From Aquisalibacillus elongatus (GTDB lineage Bacteria; Bacillota; Bacilli; Bacillales; Alkalibacillaceae), in assembly GCF_003843875.1 (NCBI RefSeq), contig NZ_RKRF01000007.1, forward strand, positions 806,001 through 870,000: 64,000 nt of DNA, read 5' to 3'. The notes under the pieces are model-generated. The model made no database searches and was not told where the DNA came from. It was given only the letters and a program-made list of their open reading frames with translations. Within the stretch, counting starts at the first letter, position 1. Each line of letters begins with the position of its first letter. Shown here piece by piece: positions 54,855 to 62,398 of this stretch. The position numbers were made by a program, and so were the translations under genes.

Positions 54855-56522
54855 ATGAAATTTGTAAAAAATGATCAAGTAGCCATATTCGCACTCGGAG
54901 GTCTTGGTGAGATTGGTAAAAATACGTATGGTATCCAGTTCCAAGATGAGATAATTTTAATCGATGCCGGAATTAAATTCCCCGAGGATGAATTATTAGG
55001 GATCGATTATGTTATTCCTGACTATACGTATTTAATACAAAACCAAGACAAAATTAAAGGATTGTTTATCACACATGGACATGAAGACCACATCGGTGGG
55101 ATTCCGTATTTACTAAGAGAATTAAACATACCTATTTACGCAGGTAAGCTAGCAATAGGATTAATTCGTAATAAACTTGATGAACATGGTTTATTACGTC
55201 ATGCAAAATTAAACACCATCCAAGAGGATGATGTCATTAAATTCCGTAAAACTTCCGTTACATTTTTCCGTACTACACACAGTATTCCTGATTCGTTTGG
55301 AATAGTTGTAAAAACACCACCTGGGAACATCGTTCATACAGGTGATTTCAAATTTGATTTCACACCTGTTGGTGAACCAGCTAATTTATCCAAAATGGCT
55401 GAAATCGGTTCTGAAGGTGTCCTTTGCTTACTTTCAGATAGTACGAATAGTGAGGTTCCAGGCTTCACTCTATCTGAGAGTGTTGTTGGAGAAAGTATTA
55501 AGGATATTGTTAGTAAAGTTGAAGGACGAGTTATTTTTGCAACATTTGCATCAAATATTTACCGATTACAACAAATGGTTAAAGCAGCAGTAGATAATGG
55601 CCGAAAAATTTGTGTATTCGGACGTAGCATGGAAAACAGCATTAGAATTGGACAAGAATTGGGTTACATTCATGCTCCAAAAGATACATTTATTGAACCA
55701 AATGAAATTAATAAATTGCCAAGTGATGAAGTCTGTATTTTATGTACAGGTTCTCAAGGCGAACCATTAGCAGCTCTTTCAAGGATTGCTAATGGAACAC
55801 ACCGTCACATTCAAATACAACCTGATGATACAGTTGTATTTTCATCATCACCTATTCCAGGCAATACCATTAGCGTTAGTCGCAGTATCAACAAATTATA
55901 CCGCGCTGGAGCTAATGTCATTCACGGATCTTTAAATGATATCCATACTTCAGGCCACGGTGGTCAAGAAGAACAAAAACTGATGTTGCGTTTATTAAAG
56001 CCAGAATATTTCATGCCAATTCACGGTGAATACCGTATGTTAGCAGTGCATGTTAAATTAGCTGAGGATTGTGGCGTGCCAACTAAGAACTCTTTCGTAA
56101 TGGATAACGGAGACGTTCTAGCCATCGGTAACAAACATGTCGGAGTAGCTGGTAAAATACCTTCAGGCTCTGTATATGTCGATGGTAGTGGTATTGGCGA
56201 TATTGGTAACATCGTTTTACGCGACCGTCGTATATTGTCTGAAGAAGGTCTAGTGGTTGTCGTTGTTAGTATTAACATGAAAGAATTCAAGATCGAATCA
56301 GGACCTGATATTATTTCTAGAGGATTCGTTTACATGAGAGAATCTGAGGATTTAATTAAAGAAGCACAAGTTCTCGTTTCCAAGCATTTAGACAAAGTCA
56401 TGGAACGCAGAACTTCTCAATGGTCTGAGATCAAAAATGAAATCACTGACACGATTCAGCCATTCTTATATGAAAAGACAAAACGTCGTCCGATGATTTT
56501 ACCAATTATAATGGAAGTTTAA
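54855..56522 (+). CDS. rnjA: Ribonuclease J1
   Basis: A 555-residue beta-CASP metallo-beta-lactamase RNase with 5' exonuclease and endonuclease activity, central to mRNA decay and 16S rRNA maturation. Seen: [15 protein letters not shown] at about residues 73-87 (HxHxDH zinc site), [11 protein letters not shown] (Asp ligand), [12 protein letters not shown] at about 334-345 and the later ASGHGGQEE-type motif as [12 protein letters not shown]. Full length. In B. subtilis it also meets GapA through SR1P, encoded 10 kb away here. Strong terminator follows. Confidence 0.97.
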   Translation: MKFVKNDQVAIFALGGLGEIGKNTYGIQFQDEIILIDAGIKFPEDELLGIDYVIPDYTYLIQNQDKIKGLFITHGHEDHIGGIPYLLRELNIPIYAGKLAIGLIRNKLDEHGLLRHAKLNTIQEDDVIKFRKTSVTFFRTTHSIPDSFGIVVKTPPGNIVHTGDFKFDFTPVGEPANLSKMAEIGSEGVLCLLSDSTNSEVPGFTLSESVVGESIKDIVSKVEGRVIFATFASNIYRLQQMVKAAVDNGRKICVFGRSMENSIRIGQELGYIHAPKDTFIEPNEINKLPSDEVCILCTGSQGEPLAALSRIANGTHRHIQIQPDDTVVFSSSPIPGNTISVSRSINKLYRAGANVIHGSLNDIHTSGHGGQEEQKLMLRLLKPEYFMPIHGEYRMLAVHVKLAEDCGVPTKNSFVMDNGDVLAIGNKHVGVAGKIPSGSVYVDGSGIGDIGNIVLRDRRILSEEGLVVVVVSINMKEFKIESGPDIISRGFVYMRESEDLIKEAQVLVSKHLDKVMERRTSQWSEIKNEITDTIQPFLYEKTKRRPMILPIIMEV

Positions 56523-56544
56523 TCAATACTACCTATCCAAAATA

Positions 56545-56578
56545 GCAAAAACCTCGCTGAGCTCAGCGAGGTTTTTTT
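56545..56578. terminator. Bidirectional terminator between rnjA and ktrC
   Basis: A perfect palindrome AAAAACCTCGCTGA-GC-TCAGCGAGGTTTTT flanked by T and A runs; effectively a 13-bp stem with a small loop. Confidence 0.92.
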
Positions 56579-57245
56579 AATCATCATCTACAACTAATTC
56601 TTTTTCAAATCTAGAAATATCTTTATCAGCACCAATAATAATCAATACATCCTCATAAGAAATCGTTTCATCAGCCATTGGTGATACATTAATATCTTTA
56701 CCATGTTTAATGGCAACAACGTTACATCCAAACCGAGCACGAATATCCAAATCCGCTAACGTCTTCCCTTTCATTTTCTCTCCAGCTTTTATCTCGACGA
56801 CACTGTATTCATCGGATAACTCTAAGTAGTCTAAGACATTACTGGAAATAATGCTGTGAGCTATTCTTCTACCCATATCACGTTCTGGGTGAACAATTTC
56901 GTCCGCACCAATTTTTTCTAAAATCTTTTGATGATAGTCATTCTGTGCTTTAACCGTAATACGTTTTACACCAAGCTCTCTTAATAGAAGAGTCGTTAAA
57001 ATACTTGCATGAATATTGTCACCGATTGCGACAATGACATGATCTATATTTCTGAATCCTAACTCCTTTAACGCTAATTCATCTGTTGAATTCGCGATTA
57101 CAGCATCAGAAGCAATTTCTTTATACTCATTAACTTTATCTTCGTCAGAATCTAAAGCTAGGACTTCCATCCCTTCTTTTGATAGCTCTTTACAAATGCT
57201 ACCCCCGAAACGTCCTAAACCAATTACTCCATATGATTTCTTCAT
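56577..57245 (-). CDS. ktrC: Potassium channel regulatory subunit KtrC (TrkA family)
   Basis: A 222-residue cytoplasmic gating ring protein of Ktr potassium uptake. Seen: the RCK_N Rossmann loop YGVIGLGRFGGSICKEL at about residues 5-21, the adenine-binding Asp in VLALDSDEDKVNEY, and an RCK_C domain from about 135 with GEKMKGKTLADLDIRARFG. ATP/ADP and c-di-AMP binding are known for the family. The membrane partner KtrD is not in the window. AGGAGGAG upstream of the ATG. Same location beside rnjA as B. subtilis ykqB. Confidence 0.93.
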   Translation of the reverse strand: MKKSYGVIGLGRFGGSICKELSKEGMEVLALDSDEDKVNEYKEIASDAVIANSTDELALKELGFRNIDHVIVAIGDNIHASILTTLLLRELGVKRITVKAQNDYHQKILEKIGADEIVHPERDMGRRIAHSIISSNVLDYLELSDEYSVVEIKAGEKMKGKTLADLDIRARFGCNVVAIKHGKDINVSPMADETISYEDVLIIIGADKDISRFEKELVVDDD

Positions 57246-57358
57246 TTCAACTCCTCCTCAAGCCATTTCTGCCATTAAGTCTACCATAAATTGTGTTATT
57301 TGTATGTATGATGTCTATTTAAAAAGGACATTCTTTCAATTTCATTAGAGTACGGGGA

Positions 57359-57474
57359 TTTATGCGCTGCATTTTCGAATTTATGCGCTAGGTTTTTCAG
57401 TTTATGCGCCTCGAATTATGTCGAATAGAAACTTTCGACAGATTTATGCTACCTTTTTAGCTCACTTATGCGCT
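57359..57474 (-). repeat. Phased repeat element, copy B (inverted relative to copy A)
   Basis: Five TTTATGCGC (minus strand GCGCATAAA) cores start at 57359, 57380, 57401, 57443 and 57465. Read on the minus strand the spacings are 22, 42, 21 and 21 bp, the same order as copy A at 7181-7297. The double gap again holds TTCGACA followed 8 nt later by a GsCGCATAAA core. The first core supplies the stop codon of the gene at 57466. Confidence 0.85.
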
Positions 57475-57867
57475 CTTTGACTTCTCATCAATTAAACCCG
57501 ATATTGCTAGCAACAATTGAATTAAGCTTGATAACCAAATCATGGCTGCAGGTAAGTACATTTCTCCTAATAAAAAAACTGGTGAAAGACTAGATAAGAA
57601 AAGCAAAATTCCCAATGCTAACATTATTATAAAGATTCTCTTATCCCTCTTTATAAAACCATAGATCGCAGCTATGGCATTTCCAATTCCAAAAATTATC
57701 ATTCCAAATAAAGATAAGTTCAACCAACTATCAAATGGCATCTTACCTATCCACTCTGGTGGAAATGTCGCAAAAACGCCCTCTCCTAGTATCATCAAAC
57801 TACCTAAATAAAAAGCACTTAGTGACAAACATAAATTATATAAACTTGAAACATTTTTTAATAACAT
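57466..57867 (-). CDS. Small four-helix membrane protein, function unknown
   Basis: A 133-residue hydrophobic protein with four transmembrane helices (about residues 10-27, 47-70, 76-99 and 103-126) and a short basic loop YGFIKRDKRIF between the second and third. No family recognised. GGAGGGG is 4 nt upstream of the ATG. The last codons, AAG AGC GCA TAA, lie in the first core of the phased repeat, so the repeat has either ended or replaced the original C-terminus. Confidence 0.72.
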   Translation of the reverse strand: MLLKNVSSLYNLCLSLSAFYLGSLMILGEGVFATFPPEWIGKMPFDSWLNLSLFGMIIFGIGNAIAAIYGFIKRDKRIFIIMLALGILLFLSSLSPVFLLGEMYLPAAMIWLSSLIQLLLAISGLIDEKSKSA

Positions 57868-58036
57868 ACTGCCCCTCCGCTATCTTAAAAGTTCGAATAT
57901 TAGCTTTATTGTACAGTATTATTTATTGTTTATCAATAAATAATTATTCTTTAACATAATATTTGTTTAATAAAAAAGACGACCAATTAATTGATCGCCC
58001 TCTAAGGTATTACCCTTTCATTGACCTCGTTCATAA

Positions 58037-59830
58037 TTAATCTGTTTCTTCTTCATCCAATGCTTCTTCACTAAAACCAAATCTATTTAATACTAAGGCT
58101 GGGTCCGCTGCTATGATGCCATCAATATCATATTTCAATACTTCATCGATCGTTCGTTCTAAATTGACAGACCAAACCCAGACATTTCTCTGATGTCCCC
58201 GAGCTTCCTTAATAAATCTTTCCGTCAATAAGGTTTGGTGAACAACATAAAAATCAACATCTAATCGAGATAGGTTTCCTGCAGATCTGAATAATATTTG
58301 GCCTATTTTTATGTCTTCATTATGCTTTCGGATCTCTTGTATTGCTTTATAATTAAAAGAAGTCACATATACTTGATCAACCATTTCATATTCTTCGACT
58401 AAAGAAACAACTTGTTCTGCCAGTTCTTCTTCTGTACCATCAGGCTTCAATTCAATCATCGCCTTAATTCCAGCCTCTTCAATTTCAATTAAGACTTCCT
58501 CTAATGTCGGAATCTTTTCTCCTTTAAATTCCTCCGAAAAAGAACTTCCTATTTCATATTGTTGAAGTTCTTCATACGTTAAGTCTTTAACATGATAAGG
58601 GACTCCGGCCACTCTCTGTAAATTCAAATCATGATTCAAAACCACGATATCATCTTGGGTTATTTGTGCATCAATCTCGACCACGTCAGCATTTTTCTCA
58701 ACAGCACTTCTTATACTGCTCATCGAATTTTCCGGAGTATGCATCTTATCACCTCGATGAGCTGCAACCTCGACGTTCCACTTTAAATAGGTCAAATTCT
58801 CATTTACATTATGGGATATGAAGAACATTCCTGTTAAATAGATAAAGATAATAAAAATAACAAACCACCTATGATTTCGAAAAAAGCGAAATAGTAAACG
58901 CTCATAAATGGCTGTTCGAGTGAACCTTACTTTAGATAATGTATCTTCATTTTCTCCTTCATTTTCCATAAACTGATAAAATAATCGAGTTAAGAATAAC
59001 ATGTTGATAGGTATGATCAATAAAGACATCAAAAAGGAGAAGAAACTTGATACCGTTACTAAATAATAATTGATTAAATCACCTAAGATATAACTCGTCA
59101 CTACGCTTGGAACCTTAGAAATCAAATAGACAATTGAAAAATTCAATAGGAATAGCAATATATTGAGAACAATCAAATAGACGACAATTATTAATTTATT
59201 ATTCTTTGTTAAATACATGCTTTGTTTAATAGCCTGATAGATCGATTTCTTTTCGATAAGAACACCATGTAGAGTAAAAATCCATCTCAATAACAAGTAG
59301 ATCATCAAAAGAAATATAACAACGTAAGTAAATAAGGATAAATAATCTGTTGTTAGCTGCCCTCTAACATAGATCGTCCAGTTAAAATCACCAATAATCA
59401 TATTTAATGGGGAACTAAAGAATGGACTCAATACAAAAAGCAAAGCAATCATTGGAATTAAACCTAACCCAATGAGTTTATGAGATTTAGCTAAAGTAGT
59501 TAATAAAGCTTCTGAAATCAATATTTCCTTATTAAAAAATTTTTGTTGTGCAATGCAAATGTTCACACCAAATTGAATAAAAACAGCAATGATGGCAATT
59601 AAACTAATTAAAATCAAGCCAGAGAAGCCTACTGAACTTAACGGAATTTTGTAAACCTCGTTATTGATCAGAGTAGGCGAACCCATTAATAACAACATTC
59701 GGTTAAAAATAAAAGAAGTCAAAGGAAAGAATAAAAAACTTGTCATGAACATGAAAATAAACGCAAATGTTATATATTGCTTATAAATCCCTGCGAAATC
59801 TATGAAACTGTTTTTCAATAAGCGAAACAT
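58037..59830 (-). CDS. Membrane-anchored glycerophosphodiester phosphodiesterase
   Basis: A 597-residue protein. The first 330 residues form a polytopic membrane domain of about eight helices (GPDPase_memb type). A GDPD catalytic TIM barrel follows from about residue 345: VAAHRGDKMHTPENSMSSIR (catalytic His and metal Glu), DVVEIDAQITQDDIVVLNHD (metal and catalytic residues) and IKAMIELKPDG. Likely hydrolyses glycerophosphodiesters from lipids or teichoic acids on the outer face. The frame opens at 59851 through the GGAGAG site; ATG at 59830 is used. Confidence 0.9.
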   Translation of the reverse strand: MFRLLKNSFIDFAGIYKQYITFAFIFMFMTSFLFFPLTSFIFNRMLLLMGSPTLINNEVYKIPLSSVGFSGLILISLIAIIAVFIQFGVNICIAQQKFFNKEILISEALLTTLAKSHKLIGLGLIPMIALLFVLSPFFSSPLNMIIGDFNWTIYVRGQLTTDYLSLFTYVVIFLLMIYLLLRWIFTLHGVLIEKKSIYQAIKQSMYLTKNNKLIIVVYLIVLNILLFLLNFSIVYLISKVPSVVTSYILGDLINYYLVTVSSFFSFLMSLLIIPINMLFLTRLFYQFMENEGENEDTLSKVRFTRTAIYERLLFRFFRNHRWFVIFIIFIYLTGMFFISHNVNENLTYLKWNVEVAAHRGDKMHTPENSMSSIRSAVEKNADVVEIDAQITQDDIVVLNHDLNLQRVAGVPYHVKDLTYEELQQYEIGSSFSEEFKGEKIPTLEEVLIEIEEAGIKAMIELKPDGTEEELAEQVVSLVEEYEMVDQVYVTSFNYKAIQEIRKHNEDIKIGQILFRSAGNLSRLDVDFYVVHQTLLTERFIKEARGHQRNVWVWSVNLERTIDEVLKYDIDGIIAADPALVLNRFGFSEEALDEEETD

Positions 59831-60236
59831 AACTCTCTCTCCAGCATACAATATTTTAACTTAAGTATATGGTTAACTTACCATACCCGAAGTTATATTT
59901 TCAAAAACATATATAATAGGGAGAGGCCTTTAAGCTAATTGTAAATACGAAACCATAAATATTTGATATATTTATTTGTGCTACTTTTAGCAGCGGTTTC
60001 TGTTCACAAACAACCTACAAATAGAAGTGTAAAATATGCGTCCCTCATACTGAAACTAAAAAAGGCAAAATTACTCTATGTTATTGTCCTTATTTCTACA
60101 TTAGTTTAACAACTTCCCATTCTTGTCTAAGAATTCAAGTTCATTTTCCATGTCATCAGAAGTAGGGTTAAAAAATATCCAAACCTTCATATTTTGTTTA
60201 TCTCATTTTCTCAACGTCCCCCCTCTCAAATATGCG
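59831..60236. other. Gene-free stretch between the GDPD and MazG-like genes
   Basis: About 400 bp, AT-rich. It contains a plus-strand TATAAT at about 59913 without a good -35, and a 29-codon minus-strand ORF (60103-60192) without a convincing ribosome binding site. This may be decayed sequence; no repeat, terminator or RNA gene was recognised. Confidence 0.35.
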
Positions 60237-60566
60237 TTAATCTAACCTACTTTGTTCCAAAAACTCCTCTAAGTTCGGAGATTGATTATATTTAATGGCA
60301 GCTTGCTGATCCTTTTTAACAATGGCTTTTGTTAAATCAATATGATTAATGCTCGCTATGGCCACTGCATAATGTATTACATCAGCTAACTCTTTCTCTA
60401 AAGAAGCACTTCCTGTATCAGTCTTCCGTCCTTCTAACTGATTCAATACCTCTGCTACCTCACCAATTTCTTCTACTAGTTTCATAAACAAAGCCGATGA
60501 AGTACGTCCTTCTTTGTATTTTAATGCTAAGTAGCTCTGTAACTCTTGTATAGTCAAATGTTCCAT
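60237..60566 (-). CDS. MazG-like nucleotide pyrophosphohydrolase
   Basis: A 109-residue all-alpha pyrophosphatase. Seen: LVEEIGEVAEVLNQLEG at about residues 29-45 (E-E-x-x-E metal site) and LEKELADVIHYAVAIASI at about 55-72 (E-x-x-D), the two halves of the MazG/DCTPP motif. It should hydrolyse non-canonical or excess NTPs. The frame starts with a GTG inside GTGAGGG; the ATG at 60566 five nt later is preferred. It stands alone between two gaps. Confidence 0.85.
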   Translation of the reverse strand: MEHLTIQELQSYLALKYKEGRTSSALFMKLVEEIGEVAEVLNQLEGRKTDTGSASLEKELADVIHYAVAIASINHIDLTKAIVKKDQQAAIKYNQSPNLEEFLEQSRLD

Positions 60567-60628
60567 GTGAACCCTCACTTTTTATATTTGCTTATTTTCT
60601 TCTCAGATTACTTTAATTTCATTACGCT

Positions 60629-61036
60629 CTACCTTAGTTTTTCTCTCTTATTTTCAGGTTGTTTTAACCAGTAACGAACCCCTTTGCCAGCCAATGGTTC
60701 ATCATTATACCTTGGGATCACGTGAAAGTGACTATGAAAAATAAACTGATTAGAAACTTCACCAACATTCCATCCTAGTGTATAACCATCAGGAGAGAAC
60801 TCTTTATCTAAATACTGTTTGGCATTTTGTAGAAGTTCATATGTATCATTCCATTCCTCTTTAGTTAATTCGAAGGCATTAGCGTGATGTTTTTTGGGGA
60901 CTATGACTGCACACCCCTCTAAGACATCTTGTTGTCTATTATGCTGTAGCAAATAACAAGTTTCATTTTCTGATATTATATTTTGATCTTTATCTTTCTG
61001 AGGGTTACAGAAAGGACAATTTTCTTCAAAAGACAT
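60629..61036 (-). CDS. HIT family hydrolase
   Basis: A 135-residue nucleotide-binding HIT protein. Seen: CPFCNP near the N-terminus (a zinc-type Cys pair with CP-x-C) and the catalytic triad FHSHFHVIPRYNDEP at about residues 99-113 (H-x-H-x-H). It probably hydrolyses AMP-linked substrates. The upstream part of the frame (61087 to 61037) lacks a ribosome binding site, while AGGGGGA precedes the ATG at 61036. It overlaps nothing and is probably co-transcribed with the VOC gene. Confidence 0.88.
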   Translation of the reverse strand: MSFEENCPFCNPQKDKDQNIISENETCYLLQHNRQQDVLEGCAVIVPKKHHANAFELTKEEWNDTYELLQNAKQYLDKEFSPDGYTLGWNVGEVSNQFIFHSHFHVIPRYNDEPLAGKGVRYWLKQPENKREKLR

Positions 61037-61074
61037 ACTCTTCCCCCTATTTAATTTATTAGTTAGTAAACCCA

Positions 61075-61431
61075 TCAACACTGACAAATCATTAGATGAT
61101 TTCCATCTGGGTCTTTAAAATTAAACCAATGATTGTTTTCAATTTTTGTTGTAATTTCAACGTTCTTGCTTTTCATATATTGATAAGCCTGTTCAATATT
61201 ATCTGTATTTAAATGAAAAGGTGGTCTTTTATAGATATTTTCCTCTGAATATATTTTGCTATCTAATACAATCCCTGTACCTTTCATAGGTACTATGTAT
61301 AAATGGCTGAATAATATCTCACCATCTACAGGTAACTCTAAAATTTCACAATACCAGTCGCGTGCTCTTTCAATGTCACTAACCGGAATGAATGTAGTTC
61401 CGATTTCATTTAAAATTGGTTTTGAATTCAT
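61075..61431 (-). CDS. VOC (glyoxalase/bleomycin resistance-like) protein
   Basis: A 118-residue vicinal-oxygen-chelate fold. Seen: TTFIPVSDIERARDWYCEIL at about residues 12-31 and NHWFNFKDPDGNHLMICQC at the C-terminus, the paired beta-alpha-beta-beta-beta motifs. Potential metal residues (Glu/His) occur, but the substrate cannot be read. GGAGGG precedes the ATG at 61431. It is followed 38 nt later by the HIT gene. Confidence 0.8.
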   Translation of the reverse strand: MNSKPILNEIGTTFIPVSDIERARDWYCEILELPVDGEILFSHLYIVPMKGTGIVLDSKIYSEENIYKRPPFHLNTDNIEQAYQYMKSKNVEITTKIENNHWFNFKDPDGNHLMICQC

Positions 61432-61481
61432 AGGACCCTCCATCTATAATTAATTAAAATAACACTTAAAACACACATTGT

Positions 61482-62204
61482 TCATGGTCGAAAGTAAAAT
61501 GGATTCTTAATAATTTCTTCGTCCCATTCTTTTACTGCCATACGATACATTCCTTTTGCATGAATATGATCATGCCAAATAAATCTTCTTAACACTTTTC
61601 GTAGTGTCCACAGTTCTCCATAACTCCCAATGTAAGTTTTATTCTGCAAAAATTTATCTATGTTTTCTATTGCTTTTATAGCTTGTATTCTATTTTTATA
61701 GATGTTATCTACACTATTAATCTTAACCCCAATTTCACCTACATAGTAATTGGTAACATTATTTGTATGAACATACATCTCCTTCGAAGTTCTAGGTACA
61801 TCCCCATGAAATGATTTTCTTTTTTTTAGTGAAGTATAATCTTTATTAGGAATTGAATCATAGAGCACCTGAAAATCTTTAGCAGATTTTAATACACGAT
61901 TTTTAATTATTTTATATTCTTGCTCTGAAAAAGGAGCTTGCTCAGTTACAAATATTACATCTGAATCAGCATCATTAATAGGTAAATCACTTTCTTTAGA
62001 TTGAATAATAATGGATTCAACTACATCGCTTTTTGAATAGTCGATACCAGCCCATTTACAATATCTTTTAATTTCGCCAGGGAATTTGGATAGAGCTATT
62101 TCCTGTTCTCTCCCTCTAGTGTAGGCTCCTGGGAAAGTTTCGGAATACATTAAATATCCATCATCATTGTATTCAATAACAACTTTGTTTTTTATAATAC
62201 TCAA
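61482..62204 (-). CDS. HicB-like/DinB-like two-domain protein, function unknown
   Basis: A 240-residue protein. The N-terminal 55 residues (VVIEYNDDGYLMYSETFPGA, then GREQEIALSKFPGEIKRYCKW) have the strand-strand-helix pattern of HicB/UPF0150 domains. The rest is helical; its end, WTLRKVLRRFIWHDHIHAKG, resembles the last helix of DinB four-helix-bundle proteins, where histidines bind a metal. No HicA toxin or mycothiol-type partner is adjacent. Start is TTG, 5 nt after GGAGGG. The domain assignments are by eye. Confidence 0.6.
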   Translation of the reverse strand: MSIIKNKVVIEYNDDGYLMYSETFPGAYTRGREQEIALSKFPGEIKRYCKWAGIDYSKSDVVESIIIQSKESDLPINDADSDVIFVTEQAPFSEQEYKIIKNRVLKSAKDFQVLYDSIPNKDYTSLKKRKSFHGDVPRTSKEMYVHTNNVTNYYVGEIGVKINSVDNIYKNRIQAIKAIENIDKFLQNKTYIGSYGELWTLRKVLRRFIWHDHIHAKGMYRMAVKEWDEEIIKNPFYFRP

Positions 62205-62333
62205 CCCATCCCTCCGTAATTAACTATTAAAAAAGTAACGCTCAATTTTACGACCTATACACTCTCGTTTTATTTTCTCATATTAATTTTAAACATATTT
62301 TTCTATTTAAATTATGGATTTGAGGTAAAATAA

Positions 62334-62366
62334 AGCACGTGAATCCAATTAAGAATTCACGTGCGG
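62334..62366 (-). terminator. Hairpin terminator of the ABC exporter gene
   Basis: A stem GCACGTGAATTC-type arm pairing with GAATTCACGTGC (10 to 11 bp) followed on the minus strand by TTTATTTT. Confidence 0.8.
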
Positions 62367-62398
62367 TGTAGTTTATGATTCTGCTGTTAACTGGAATT

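Noticed and set aside
59905-59925. Plus-strand TATAAT followed by GGGAGAGG
   Set aside because: The downstream start candidates hit a stop at once and there is no good -35.
60103-60192. 29-codon ORF (MKVWIFFNPTSDD...) in the gap before the MazG-like gene
   Set aside because: No correctly spaced ribosome binding site, no promoter and no recognisable family; possibly a gene remnant, but not supported as a gene.
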